In this document: positions 45,242 to 53,901 of the stretch, one piece after another
Position numbering within the stretch: position 1 is the stretch's first letter
Layout: each line of letters begins with the position of its first letter
Origin: Atopobium minutum
Lineage (GTDB): Bacteria; Actinomycetota; Coriobacteriia; Coriobacteriales; Atopobiaceae
Reading direction: 5' to 3'
Length of the DNA: 64,000 nucleotides
NCBI GenBank assembly: GCA_900105895.1
Contig: FNSH01000001.1
Location: forward strand, 1,414,501 to 1,478,500
The notes under the pieces: model-generated
The model's database searches: none
What the model saw: the letters and a program-made list of their open reading frames with translations, nothing else
Told to the model about the DNA's origin: nothing
Made by a program: the position numbers and the translations under genes

Positions 45242-46552
45242 ATGCAAAAGCAAAGAATTATGTTACAAGCCCCAATTTCTTCTTTTGAGCAGCTGATAGG
45301 GCTGATGCTCTTCTCGATATTTTATTGTTTCTTTTCATTCATAATCCTATTTGCACCTGGGTTCTTTGTATGCCTTATTAAAAATGGTCTGGGTGATGTG
45401 CAATACCCAATTTGTTATTGGTATGGCAATCAGATTATTGTTCAAACAGCTGCGCATTCAATTGGGCTTATTACGATAGCTTTGTTGGTGTTGAGTTTTT
45501 GTCTGGGGTCAATTGCATATCTAGCTCTGCACTATAAACGTATTGAGCTTTGTGTTGGCTATATCATTTTATTTTTGCTTCCATATCTTCCAAATTATGA
45601 TTCGCTGTCTACTTCGCTTCCGTTTTTATTTAAATATCTCCCTTCAACATATCTCTCGTTTGCTCGTTTGTCAGGTTTTCCAGATACATTCGGGCAGTAT
45701 AATATAGTTCCCTTTGAGGGTATGACACCTTTTTGGGGCGTTATGATTTTGCTCGTATATATTGTTGGCATATCCATGTTGGGCTGTGTTATTAATCGCG
45801 TTGCTCAGAATAAACGTTATAAGAGCGCGAGGGACCACTCAAAAATACAGAGTTTAGTTGTTGATGATGTAAGTGTTTCATACACAAAAAATGTAGTGTT
45901 ACAGCACGTACAGCTTAAGCTATATCCAGGTGAGATACAGGGACTCATTGCTCCAAATGGTTGTGGAAAATCGACCTTACTTGATGCTTTGAGTGGAAGT
46001 ACATCACTTCATACTGTTCGGGCAAGTATTGCCCTAGGGCTAAAAGAAGAAGAGTCTCCCATCTCTCCAGCAGACTATAGATACAAAAAATACCTTGTAT
46101 ATGTACCGAGTGAAGGTCAACTCTTATACCCCCATCTTACTGTTGAGGAAAACTTAAAGCTCGTAGGAGTGCTCTGGGGTACTGTAGCTCAAATGGAACA
46201 CACAATATCAGTATTTGGGATTGGTTCATATAGAGAAAAACAGGTAAGAACACTATCGCAAGGCATGAAGCAGCAGGCATCGTTAGCAGCAGCTTTTATG
46301 ACGTCTGCACAGTTTTTATTGCTTGATGAGCCTATGAATGCACTTGACCCTTCGGTGGTGCGGATGGATGAACATATACTCAAACAGTTTGTGCAACGCG
46401 GTGGATCTATAGTGCTGTCTTCACATCTGCTCGTTAATTTAGAGAGAATTTGTACGCGGGTACTTTATATCAAAAATAGAGAAGTACAGACAGTTGAGCT
46501 TGATTCAAAGGCTATGAATCTTGAACAGCTGTATTTCGATATATATGCCTGA
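45242..46552 (+). CDS. Permease-ATPase fusion, part 2: permease C-terminal half fused to ABC ATPase
   Basis: The 436-residue protein begins with a cytoplasmic loop, then about four membrane helices (about 20-190). It runs directly into an ABC ATPase: Walker A LIAPNGCGKSTLLDAL, signature RTLSQGMKQQASLAAAF, Walker B FLLLDEPMNALDP and the His switch IVLSSHLL. Fusion with the permease N-terminal and the ATPase C-terminal is uncommon for ABC-2 systems, where they are usually separate. No Shine-Dalgarno site is visible before the ATG, so it depends on readthrough, coupling or an earlier intact frame. Substrate unknown; peptide or antibiotic export or self-protection is possible. Confidence 0.75.
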   Translation: MQKQRIMLQAPISSFEQLIGLMLFSIFYCFFSFIILFAPGFFVCLIKNGLGDVQYPICYWYGNQIIVQTAAHSIGLITIALLVLSFCLGSIAYLALHYKRIELCVGYIILFLLPYLPNYDSLSTSLPFLFKYLPSTYLSFARLSGFPDTFGQYNIVPFEGMTPFWGVMILLVYIVGISMLGCVINRVAQNKRYKSARDHSKIQSLVVDDVSVSYTKNVVLQHVQLKLYPGEIQGLIAPNGCGKSTLLDALSGSTSLHTVRASIALGLKEEESPISPADYRYKKYLVYVPSEGQLLYPHLTVEENLKLVGVLWGTVAQMEHTISVFGIGSYREKQVRTLSQGMKQQASLAAAFMTSAQFLLLDEPMNALDPSVVRMDEHILKQFVQRGGSIVLSSHLLVNLERICTRVLYIKNREVQTVELDSKAMNLEQLYFDIYA

Positions 46553-46562
46553 GATACCAGCA

Positions 46563-47783
46563 CTACGAACGCTTGTTTTTATGCTTGCGCTTTTTGAGTC
46601 GCTTTTGCAAGGTGGTGCTCTCAAGCTTTTGAGCCTCTACTTCCTCTTCAAAAGCGGGATTGTCGGGTGTGATAAGTACATCATTATCTGCTTCTGGATC
46701 ATAGTGGTGAAGCAGTACTGGTTCAAATAGGTGAAGTTTGGAAGCAAAACTTCCAGAAGCAAGAACCAAAATGATAAAGATGATCATACGAGGCCATACA
46801 GGAACCTTAGTCATAACAAAGGAGCCAATGCAGAGCATAGCGGTCCAGGCATAAATAAGCAGCACTGCTTGTCGTTGATCAAAGCCACTTTGGATAAGTC
46901 TGTGGTGAATGTGGCCTTTATCGGCCTGTCCAATGCTTACATGGGCACGCTTACGGCGCACGATAGCGGATAGGGTGTCAATGATGGGGATGCTTGCTAC
47001 CAGCAGAGGAATAATGATGGTAGTAAGACCAGCAACACGGGTAACGTTAAGCAAAGAAATAGCACCTAAAGTAAAGCCTAACAACAAAGAGCCCGAATCA
47101 CCTAAAAAGATACTCGCAGGATTGAAGTTAAAGCGCAAAAATCCAAGCGTTGAGCCAGCAAGAGCAATAGAAAGTGCGGCGGCATCCAGACGTCCTGCAG
47201 CACAGGCTAGCACAAACATGGTAAGACTTGCTATGCAGGTAATGCCAGAAGCAAGACCGTCTAAACCATCAATGAGGTTAATAATGTTGCAGTAGGCAAC
47301 CAAGTAAATAATGGTTATGGGGTAGGTTAAAAAGCCAAGAACAATTTCACTTTCGGTAAGCGGATTGTAAATATTGCCAATGACCAAGCCGCCACATACG
47401 GCAAGAATAGCTGCCGCAATTTGTCCCATAAGCTTTACAAGTGGCTTGAGTGAAAAGATGTCATCCAACACACCTACAAAAAAGATGCAGGCAATAGAGG
47501 CAGCAAGAAAGTAATAGTTAACCGTCATCCCGGGGTGAGGCACCAAAACTATGGGCCATAGATACTGCGTTGTTCCAATATATTGTGTTACAGCTGCAGC
47601 AATCAGACCAATAAAGACAGCAATGCCACCCATGCGTGGGATGGCTGTTTTATTAATACGGCGCTTGCCGGGTTTATCGATAGCTCCAACTTTGTGCGCA
47701 ATGAACTTAGCCACAGGGGTAGTGATAACGGTCGCGATAAGTGCAACAAGGTATAAGCACATGTACGGGATATAGGAACTCAC
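46563..47783 (-). CDS. Undecaprenyl-phosphate sugar-1-phosphate transferase (TagO/WecA-like)
   Basis: The 406-residue polytopic membrane enzyme of the MraY/WecA/TagO family transfers GlcNAc-1-phosphate (or a similar sugar) from UDP-sugar to undecaprenyl phosphate. This is the first step of wall teichoic acid or other polymer synthesis. Catalytic motifs are GVLDDIFSLKP, NLIDGLDGLASG, IFLGDSGSLLLGF and HIHHRL. The last 65 residues form a charged cytoplasmic tail ending in Lys/Arg. It starts at a GTG with AGGAG upstream. Its polymer partners are not in the window, though the sulfatase-type enzyme at the left end could belong to the same envelope chemistry. Confidence 0.9.
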   Translation of the reverse strand: MSSYIPYMCLYLVALIATVITTPVAKFIAHKVGAIDKPGKRRINKTAIPRMGGIAVFIGLIAAAVTQYIGTTQYLWPIVLVPHPGMTVNYYFLAASIACIFFVGVLDDIFSLKPLVKLMGQIAAAILAVCGGLVIGNIYNPLTESEIVLGFLTYPITIIYLVAYCNIINLIDGLDGLASGITCIASLTMFVLACAAGRLDAAALSIALAGSTLGFLRFNFNPASIFLGDSGSLLLGFTLGAISLLNVTRVAGLTTIIIPLLVASIPIIDTLSAIVRRKRAHVSIGQADKGHIHHRLIQSGFDQRQAVLLIYAWTAMLCIGSFVMTKVPVWPRMIIFIILVLASGSFASKLHLFEPVLLHHYDPEADNDVLITPDNPAFEEEVEAQKLESTTLQKRLKKRKHKNKRS

Positions 47784-47901
47784 GTGGTACTACTCTCCTG
47801 ATGGGGCGAACAGCTGAGTGCATTCGCATGTTTACACGGTAAGTTTAAGTACACGTCATAACTTCAACTAAGTCAAGACTGGTATTAATTTATCTCTTTT
47901 G

Positions 47902-47907
47902 TATAGT
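47902..47907 (+). promoter_or_regulatory. -10 element of the 6S RNA gene
   Basis: TATAGT lies seven bases before the predicted 5' end of the 6S RNA. No clear -35 is seen. Confidence 0.5.
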
Positions 47908-47911
47908 AAAG

Positions 47912-48078
47912 GTGTCGAGCTCCTGCGAGCTAACTGGGTGAACCGACAAGTTTTTTCAGGGAGCCTGGTTCTTGTTCTTAGTACGAGGATCCTTCGTTGT
48001 TGAGGAAGCCGGAACAGGCAAGTAGGGCACCCACCTTCTGAGAGGTGGGTTCACAATTGCAACGCAGGAGCTCGACGT
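47912..48078 (+). ncRNA. ssrS: 6S RNA
   Basis: 6S RNA mimics an open promoter and holds the housekeeping sigma-RNA polymerase in stationary phase. The ends pair perfectly over 14 bases (47914-47927 with 48063-48076). Inside, GTGAACC (47938-47944) can pair with GGTTCAC (48048-48054) across a central bubble. The 3' side also offers the alternative hairpin CCCACCT/AGGTGGG (48030-48036 with 48043-48049) seen in 6S RNAs, preceded by the conserved-looking GAAGCC. It contains no SRP-type or tmRNA-type signature. The exact ends are estimates. Confidence 0.75.
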
Positions 48079-48107
48079 TATGTGGTCTAAACCACGCGCC
48101 GAGCTCC
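48067..48107 (+). terminator. Hairpin overlapping the 6S RNA 3' end
   Basis: GGAGCTCG (48067-48074) is complementary to CGAGCTCC (48100-48107), with an inner GTGG/CCAC stem. Only a weak T-containing tail follows. The 5' arm is also the 3' closing strand of 6S RNA, so the two foldings exclude each other. Confidence 0.5.
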
Positions 48108-48261
48108 TTCATACATCATATATCTTTGTTATATTTTTACATCCATCATAATGTGCAAGGACACATAGCTAAGCTGCTGTATCACATGCCTGAGTAGCGG
48201 TATCCTCTGCGTTGCGTTTGAGTAAAACGTCAGGTTTAGTAACACTGACGTTTCTAAAACA

Positions 48262-48522
48262 TTAGTTCTTGTCAGAACGAGGAATAACCTCAATTGCATC
48301 TTCAGGAAGGGTGGCATCCTTAGGCTGGATGAGCAGACGATATCCCAGCACATCTAAAATCTTGCTGAGGACACGAGTCTGAGGATTACCAACAGCCAGA
48401 ACAGATGCAATTGCAGGCTGGCTTACGCCAAGTTCCTGAGCAAGCTTGGACTGAGTTGTTCCCTTAGCGGAAATGATGGATCGCAGAGCGTCGGAAATGA
48501 TTACTTTTTCTTGGTTAGCCAT
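48262..48522 (-). CDS. XRE-family helix-turn-helix regulator
   Basis: The 86-residue DNA-binding protein has a helix-turn-helix near 20-50 (TQSKLAQELGVSQPAIASVL), followed by RVLSKILDVLGYRLLIQP, as in HigA-like antitoxin or phage-type regulators. No toxin gene is adjacent: the flanks are 6S RNA and polA, so it is either a free regulator or a solitary antitoxin. The start at 48522 has AGAGAGG upstream; an upstream in-frame codon at 48546 was rejected. Two inverted repeats directly upstream are candidate operators. Confidence 0.8.
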   Translation of the reverse strand: MANQEKVIISDALRSIISAKGTTQSKLAQELGVSQPAIASVLAVGNPQTRVLSKILDVLGYRLLIQPKDATLPEDAIEVIPRSDKN

Positions 48523-48543
48523 GCAAATGCCTCTCTTACATAC

Positions 48544-48584
48544 CATAGCTATTAGGCTATGAACCTATCACAGGATTTGTGATA
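48544..48584. promoter_or_regulatory. Two inverted repeats upstream of the XRE regulator
   Basis: CATAGC/GCTATG (within 48544-48561) and TATCACA/TGTGATA (48566-48572 with 48578-48584) lie 22-62 bases before the regulator ATG. This is a natural place for autoregulatory operators. Confidence 0.45.
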
Positions 48585-48593
48585 AAGGATTTA

Positions 48594-48878
48594 TAACCTA
48601 CTCTGAAGCATTAAATAACCTACTTTGAAGCATTAAATTTAATTTGTAACAAAAAAGTGCATTTTTATGATATATACATGAAAAAATAAGACCAGACAGT
48701 GTATCTGAGATGGTATCTAAGATGTCTACGTGTGTTTTGTTTCGTTCTTCTTCTGAACTGTGTCCTATCTGAGCGACGGGTACAATGAAGCTAGTAGTTG
48801 CAAGATACGTTACAGCTTTTGTCGGAAGACATGCGGTAACTCAATACCTTTTATTACGTTGGTTAGATAGTTAGATAG
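48594..48878. repeat. Gene-free promoter region of polA with three short tandem duplications
   Basis: No gene is seen between the XRE regulator and polA (48523-48893). The stretch holds a 22-bp unit twice (48594-48615, 48616-48637; one mismatch), a 12-bp unit twice (48701-48712, 48713-48724; one mismatch) and TTAGATAG twice (48863-48870, 48871-48878). A TACAAT -10-like hexamer lies near 48781, but no convincing -35 is seen. Confidence 0.6.
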
Positions 48879-48893
48879 GTTGAAGAGGATCCT

Positions 48894-51578
48894 ATGCCAC
48901 AAGTTGCTCCCAATGGAAAAACCATTGCTGTTATTGACGGTAATTCACTCATGCACCGTGCTTTTCATGCCATTTCTCAACCCATGCAGGCACCGGATGG
49001 TCGTCCAACCAATGCACTTTTCGGCTTCTTTAATATGTTTGTCAAATTTTATGAGAGTTTCTCGCCTGATGGCATAATCTGTGCCTTTGATAAGGGTCGT
49101 CCCCAGATACGCATGGAGATGCTTGCACAATATAAGGCCCAGCGTCCTCCCATGGATCCAGACCTGCGCCTGCAGTTTCCCATGGTCAAAGAGCTGCTTC
49201 GCGCTATGCGCGTGCCTGTGATGGAGTGTGAGGGTTGGGAAGGTGATGACATTTTAGGCACCTTGGCCCGTCGTGGAGAACAGGCTGGCTATACCATGCT
49301 GCTGGTTACAGGGGATCGCGATATGTATCAGCTCTCTACAGACTTGGTGCACATTGTCTCTACACGTAAAGGTATTACGGATGTCTCCATCATGACACCA
49401 GATTCCGTGAGTGATCTATATAACGGGATTACTCCTCAGTTGGTTCCTGATTTTTATGGTCTTAAAGGAGATAGTTCAGATAACATCCCTGGTGTTCCTG
49501 GTATTGGGCCCAAAAAGGCTGCTGCGCTTATCATGCAGTATGGCAGCCTAGATGAAGTGCTTGCTCATGCAGATGAGGTAAAGGGTAAAATGGGCGAGAA
49601 TCTGCGTGCTCACAAAGAGGATGCTCTTGTGAGTCGCAAAGTGGCAACCATTCGTACCGATGCTCCCATTGAGTTAGAGCTTAGTGATGCTCAATTTCCT
49701 GCATTTACCTCTGATGAGGCGCTCGCTCAGGTTTCTCAGGCTTTTTCTGATCTTGGCTTTACCGGCGTGTTACAGCGTATTGTGGCCATAGCCGGCGGGA
49801 GTGTACAAGCTCCCAAATCCATGCTTTCCGAGCTTCCTAAGCCCTTAGAGGGTGCTGATGCACAAGCGCTTGTGTCCTTAGCTGTACAGCAGCAAACATG
49901 GGCAGGCGTGGCGCTTGAACAGGGAAGTGCTACCGGTCAGCTGACGTTGGATTTGGGCGATAACCCCTGTGTCCTTTGGGTGGCTACCGATGAAAGCTTG
50001 GCACGCTTTGAGGGCACCGCTGCACAAGATACCCTGTGTCAGTTATTTGAGGCTGGCAAGATTGTGTCCTCTGATGTCAAGCATCTCATCCACAGTGTGA
50101 TGCCATCCGACTCTTCACAACCAGCTTTGCTGTCATACGATTGCATTGACCCTACCCGTATTTTTGATCTGGGTGTTGCAGGCTATTTACTGGATTCCGA
50201 TAAGGCAAGTTTTTCCACAGCAGTTCTAGCCCAGCACTACCTTAAGACCACCTTGCCCGAAGCACATAAGGGGTGCTCTGAGCAGGCAATTGATGCGTGG
50301 GTTGCTCGCACGCTACAAGAGGCTTTAACCACACAGCTTAAGCAGACAGGCTCGGATGAGCTTTTTGAGACAGTGGAAATGCCGCTGCTTGTGGTATTGG
50401 CGGCGATGGAGCGCACTGGCCTGCATGCGGATGAGGCAGAACTTCGCAATCAATCCCAAGAGTTGGGTGCAGAAATTGATCGCATGGTGGAGCATATCCA
50501 AAACGAAGCTGGCGAGAAGTTCAAGGTCAATTCTCCCGAGCAGCTGTCACATGTGCTCTTTGATGTGTGGGGTTTGCCAACCTTTGGACTTAAAAAGACT
50601 AAGAAGGGATTTTATTCCACTAACGCAAAGGTGCTCAGTGAACTAGCGGTTCAGGACAAGCGCGTAGCAGAGGTGCTGGAGTATCGTGAGCGTACCAAGA
50701 TCAAGTCCACTTATTTAGATGCACTGCCCGAGCTTATTTGTGGTGATGGTCGTATTCACACAAGCTTTAATCAGACGGTTGCCGCAACGGGCCGTCTGTC
50801 CAGCTCTGATCCAAACTTGCAAAATATTCCTACCCGCTCTGAGCTGGGCCATCGAGTGCGCAGGGCCTTCTCGGTACCGCAAGATAGCGTGTTTTTGGCG
50901 TGTGACTATTCTCAGATTGAGCTGCGTCTCTTGGCGCACCTCTCTGGTGATGAGCATCTGATTGCTGCATTTAACAGCGGCAAAGATTTTCATGCGGCAA
51001 CAGCCGCTCGCGTGTTTGGAGTACCCGTAGAAGAAGTAACCCCAGCTTTGCGCAGTCGTGCTAAAGCCGTTAATTTTGGCATTGTGTATGGTCAGCAGGC
51101 CTATGGGCTGGCTACTTCTTTAGGCATTGCACGCGCTGAAGCGCAGCAGATGATCGATCGCTACTTTGAGGCGTATCCTGGTGTGAGTGCGTACCTTAAA
51201 CAGCAAATCAAGCTTGCTCATGAGCAGGGCTACGTAAGCACTATGTATGGTCGTCGGCGTTATACCGCAGACATTAATAATAGGAACTTCCAGCTTCGCT
51301 CGTTTGCCGAGCGCGTAGCCATGAACCATCCCATGCAGGGAAGTGCGGCGGACATCATCAAGATTGCTATGGTGCGCGTTCAAAACGCACTCGTCGAGAA
51401 AAACTTGCGCTCAAAGCTTGTGTTACAGATCCACGACGAACTGGATCTTGAGGTTCCCACCAATGAGCTCAAGATGGTTTCTCGTCTGGTTAAAGAGCAG
51501 ATGGAGGGTGTGTGCCACCTACAGGTGCCTCTGATTGCCGAGCCTTCCTATGGCAATAACTGGGCAGAAGCAAAATAA
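48894..51578 (+). CDS. polA: DNA polymerase I
   Basis: This 894-residue repair and Okazaki-fragment polymerase has an N-terminal 5'-3' exonuclease (about 1-290: [51 protein letters not shown]). The middle domain corresponds to the proofreading exonuclease but lacks the Asp-x-Glu motif ([10 protein letters not shown]), so it should not proofread, as in many Gram-positives. The polymerase domain has [16 protein letters not shown] (about 671), the O-helix [20 protein letters not shown] and [11 protein letters not shown]. It begins at ATG 48894 with GAGG upstream. Confidence 0.96.
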   Translation: MPQVAPNGKTIAVIDGNSLMHRAFHAISQPMQAPDGRPTNALFGFFNMFVKFYESFSPDGIICAFDKGRPQIRMEMLAQYKAQRPPMDPDLRLQFPMVKELLRAMRVPVMECEGWEGDDILGTLARRGEQAGYTMLLVTGDRDMYQLSTDLVHIVSTRKGITDVSIMTPDSVSDLYNGITPQLVPDFYGLKGDSSDNIPGVPGIGPKKAAALIMQYGSLDEVLAHADEVKGKMGENLRAHKEDALVSRKVATIRTDAPIELELSDAQFPAFTSDEALAQVSQAFSDLGFTGVLQRIVAIAGGSVQAPKSMLSELPKPLEGADAQALVSLAVQQQTWAGVALEQGSATGQLTLDLGDNPCVLWVATDESLARFEGTAAQDTLCQLFEAGKIVSSDVKHLIHSVMPSDSSQPALLSYDCIDPTRIFDLGVAGYLLDSDKASFSTAVLAQHYLKTTLPEAHKGCSEQAIDAWVARTLQEALTTQLKQTGSDELFETVEMPLLVVLAAMERTGLHADEAELRNQSQELGAEIDRMVEHIQNEAGEKFKVNSPEQLSHVLFDVWGLPTFGLKKTKKGFYSTNAKVLSELAVQDKRVAEVLEYRERTKIKSTYLDALPELICGDGRIHTSFNQTVAATGRLSSSDPNLQNIPTRSELGHRVRRAFSVPQDSVFLACDYSQIELRLLAHLSGDEHLIAAFNSGKDFHAATAARVFGVPVEEVTPALRSRAKAVNFGIVYGQQAYGLATSLGIARAEAQQMIDRYFEAYPGVSAYLKQQIKLAHEQGYVSTMYGRRRYTADINNRNFQLRSFAERVAMNHPMQGSAADIIKIAMVRVQNALVEKNLRSKLVLQIHDELDLEVPTNELKMVSRLVKEQMEGVCHLQVPLIAEPSYGNNWAEAK

Positions 51579-51588
51579 GGTAGTGGAC

Positions 51589-52131
51589 ATGGCAAGTTTT
51601 GATGACTTCTCCTCTCGGCCTGAAGAAGGTTCTGCTAAGACAGTTCAAGGACCGCAGGTATGTATCTATACCGACGGGGCTTCTCGCAGTAATCCTGGAC
51701 GGGGTGGCTATGGTGCCGTGCTGCTGTATACCACCTCTACGGGAGATGTTAAAACGCTTGAGCTGAGTCAAGGCTATTACAAAACCACCAACAATCGGAT
51801 GGAACTTTTAGCTGCGATTGTGGCGCTCGAAGCGCTCAAACGCCCGTGTAAGGTGGAGCTTCACAGCGATTCTCAGTATGTGGTCAATGCTTTTAACCAG
51901 CAATGGATAGCCGGCTGGATAAAGCGGGGTTGGAAGACCGCCAATAAACAGCCCGTCAAAAACACGGATCTCTGGCAGCGTTTGCTTGCCGCCGCCAGCA
52001 AGCATGCGGTGCGTTGGGTATGGGTTAAGGGACATGCTGGTCATGCGCTTAACGAGCGCTGCGATGAACTTGCAACAACAGCGGCTGATGGTGTGGACCT
52101 TATTGAGGATGAGGGCTTTACAGAAGCTTAG
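51589..52131 (+). CDS. rnhA: Ribonuclease HI
   Basis: RNase H1 cuts RNA in RNA-DNA hybrids, working with Pol I on primers. The 180-residue protein has a short N-terminal extension (about 25 residues), then [19 protein letters not shown] (first Asp), TNNRMELLA (Glu), [12 protein letters not shown] (Asp) and [17 protein letters not shown] (His and final Asp), so the catalytic set is complete. The ATG at 51589 lies 11 bases after the polA stop; the upstream codon at 51535 lies within polA. Its end overlaps the converging cysteine desulfidase gene by four bases. Confidence 0.95.
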   Translation: MASFDDFSSRPEEGSAKTVQGPQVCIYTDGASRSNPGRGGYGAVLLYTTSTGDVKTLELSQGYYKTTNNRMELLAAIVALEALKRPCKVELHSDSQYVVNAFNQQWIAGWIKRGWKTANKQPVKNTDLWQRLLAAASKHAVRWVWVKGHAGHALNERCDELATTAADGVDLIEDEGFTEA

Positions 52132-53438
52132 GCTGGGGAATTGACGTCCGTTTTACCAATCATGATGTTGAGAATTTCTACATCAGTTGGATGCATACCC
52201 ACGCGCCCAACATAGCCCATAGAGCGAATGGTTTCCTCGGCATTTTCTCCAACCAGGCCGTCACCTGCTTTAAAGTTATGGTCCGATAAAGCCATGTCAC
52301 AGCCGAGAATAGCGGCGTCAACAGAAGCAGAAACTTTAGCGGCACAGCTGGGCTTGGCGCCATCACATACGATGCCGCCAACGTTGGCAAGCGTGTTTAC
52401 TACCGTTGCTTCAAACTGAGCCAAAGAGCCACCGCGCAAGTATGTAATGGCTGCTCCTGCACCACACGCCGCAGAGACCGCACCACAAAAGGCAGACAGC
52501 TCGCCAATATAGTGCTTAACGTGGACTGCCACCAAATCTGACATGGCAACAGCACGAATGAGCTTCTCGTGATCCACACCCAATTCTTTGGCATATTCCA
52601 CAACAGGCTGAGAACAGGTAATGCCTTGATTGCCACTACCGCAGTTAATGACCACAGGCATGGGGCAGCCGCTCATGCGTGCATCAGAACCAGCGGCAGC
52701 CGCTGCACGTGCGCGACAGGAAATATCATGCGGGCGGCTTGCAAGAAGCGTGGAACCAATGTTGGCACCCCAGGAGTTTGTTAAGCCTTCGTTGGAAATG
52801 GCGCAATTGCGTTCAATTTGCTCATTGATACGCTGCTCAATATCGGAAAGGGCAACCTTATGGGCAAAGTTCCAAATAGAGCGTAGCGATAAGTGCGCGC
52901 GGATGTCTCCGGCTGTGTTGGTGTCATTACAGTTAGAGATCCCCGCTCCAAATCCAGCTACTTCAACGGGCACATCATCCAAGTTCAGTTGTACTACGTT
53001 GGTGTGGCGCTCTACCAAACAAGCAACTGAGGTGTGGCCTTTACCCTCTGCCGTTATATGTACATACAGATTGGGAACAGCTTCTGCGAGCTCTACCGTA
53101 CAAAAGTTTTGCTTAAGCAGGGTGTGGGTGAGTGCAATATCATCGGGAGTAACGGCTTGTAACACTTCGAGCACCCGCGTAGGATCGCCACCCACACAGC
53201 CCAAAATAGCTGCGGCTTCAATGCCACGCATACCGTCAGAATTGGGAACCGTCACACTTTTTACATTCTTAATAATGTTACCGCTGCACACTACGGTGAG
53301 CTTTTCGGCGCGGCAGGGAAGCGCACCTTGAGCAAGCGCTGCGGCAAAGGCAACGGCAATAGGCTCGGTGCATCCAAGGGCACATACCAGCTCGTCTTCC
53401 AGAATGGCTAAATGATTAGCATAGCTTGTTGTGTCCAC
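52128..53438 (-). CDS. L-cysteine desulfidase family protein (UPF0597/CyuA-like)
   Basis: The 436-residue protein belongs to the UPF0597/serine-dehydratase-alpha group that uses an iron-sulfur cluster to split L-cysteine into pyruvate, ammonia and sulfide. Cys-containing conserved regions are [16 protein letters not shown] (near the N-terminus), [30 protein letters not shown] and [13 protein letters not shown]. The GTG at 53438 with AGGGGGA four bases upstream begins the family sequence and is preferred over an ATG at 53471, which lacks a ribosome site. Its role would be cysteine use as carbon and nitrogen source, fitting a peptide-fermenting anaerobe. Confidence 0.85.
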   Translation of the reverse strand: MDTTSYANHLAILEDELVCALGCTEPIAVAFAAALAQGALPCRAEKLTVVCSGNIIKNVKSVTVPNSDGMRGIEAAAILGCVGGDPTRVLEVLQAVTPDDIALTHTLLKQNFCTVELAEAVPNLYVHITAEGKGHTSVACLVERHTNVVQLNLDDVPVEVAGFGAGISNCNDTNTAGDIRAHLSLRSIWNFAHKVALSDIEQRINEQIERNCAISNEGLTNSWGANIGSTLLASRPHDISCRARAAAAAGSDARMSGCPMPVVINCGSGNQGITCSQPVVEYAKELGVDHEKLIRAVAMSDLVAVHVKHYIGELSAFCGAVSAACGAGAAITYLRGGSLAQFEATVVNTLANVGGIVCDGAKPSCAAKVSASVDAAILGCDMALSDHNFKAGDGLVGENAEETIRSMGYVGRVGMHPTDVEILNIMIGKTDVNSPA

Positions 53439-53471
53439 TATTCCCCCTGCATAGTAGTTGTGCTTGTTCAT

Positions 53472-53726
53472 CTTTTTGCAAATATAACTGCATTGTATCG
53501 TTTATTTTGTTTGTTGCACTCCCCTTTGCAAAAAGGGCAGAGCTTCATAAAAAGGCTGTGCTCTTGTGAGGCTGTAGGACACCGACAAACTTTTCTTGCA
53601 GTTAAAAGGTGGTAAAATACCTTTTCTATCATTGGAAATTTGATGGTTTTGAGCGCGGACAGTGCACGTTGTGGCCGGCAATAATGATTTTTCCTCAATA
53701 TTTCCTTACTAAAGTGCGCTTTTAGC
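53472..53726. other. Intergenic stretch without a gene
   Basis: No coding region is supported. It holds small hairpins, CCCTTT/AAAGGG around 53523-53538 and AAAAGGT/ACCTTTT near 53605-53625. They may belong to the cysteine desulfidase promoter on the minus strand or insulate rpsA. Confidence 0.5.
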
Positions 53727-53756
53727 TTGAAATCACCAGCATAAAACGGTTATTCT
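53727..53756 (+). promoter_or_regulatory. Promoter of rpsA
   Basis: TTGAAA (53727-53732), an 18-base spacer and TATTCT (53751-53756) fit a housekeeping promoter. Initiation near 53763 gives a leader of about 140 bases. Confidence 0.55.
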
Positions 53757-53762
53757 GTCAAA

Positions 53763-53901
53763 CGTATGTCTGGGACGGACATACATCCGTATCTGTTGGC
53801 CCCCGAGCATGTAATTTTCCGTAGCTGGTGTCAGGAAATCTTTCTACACTACAGGCGATGACCATGGCAATCGGGGCCCCGCTTTTGAAAGGGGTCCACC
53901 T
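53763..53901 (+). promoter_or_regulatory. Structured rpsA leader with competing stems over the ribosome site
   Basis: A 7-bp hairpin (53764-53770 with 53778-53784) opens the leader. GGCCCCCGA (53798-53806) can pair with TCGGGGCC (53871-53878). Alternatively GGGCCCC (53874-53880) can pair with GGGGTCC (53891-53897), which includes the AAAGGGG ribosome site of rpsA. The two pairings share bases and exclude each other. Confidence 0.5.

Noticed and set aside
47912..48078. Signal recognition particle RNA or tmRNA at the structured locus
   Set aside because: It lacks the conserved SRP tetraloop/bulge sequence and has no tRNA-like ends; the long rod with a central bubble fits 6S RNA.
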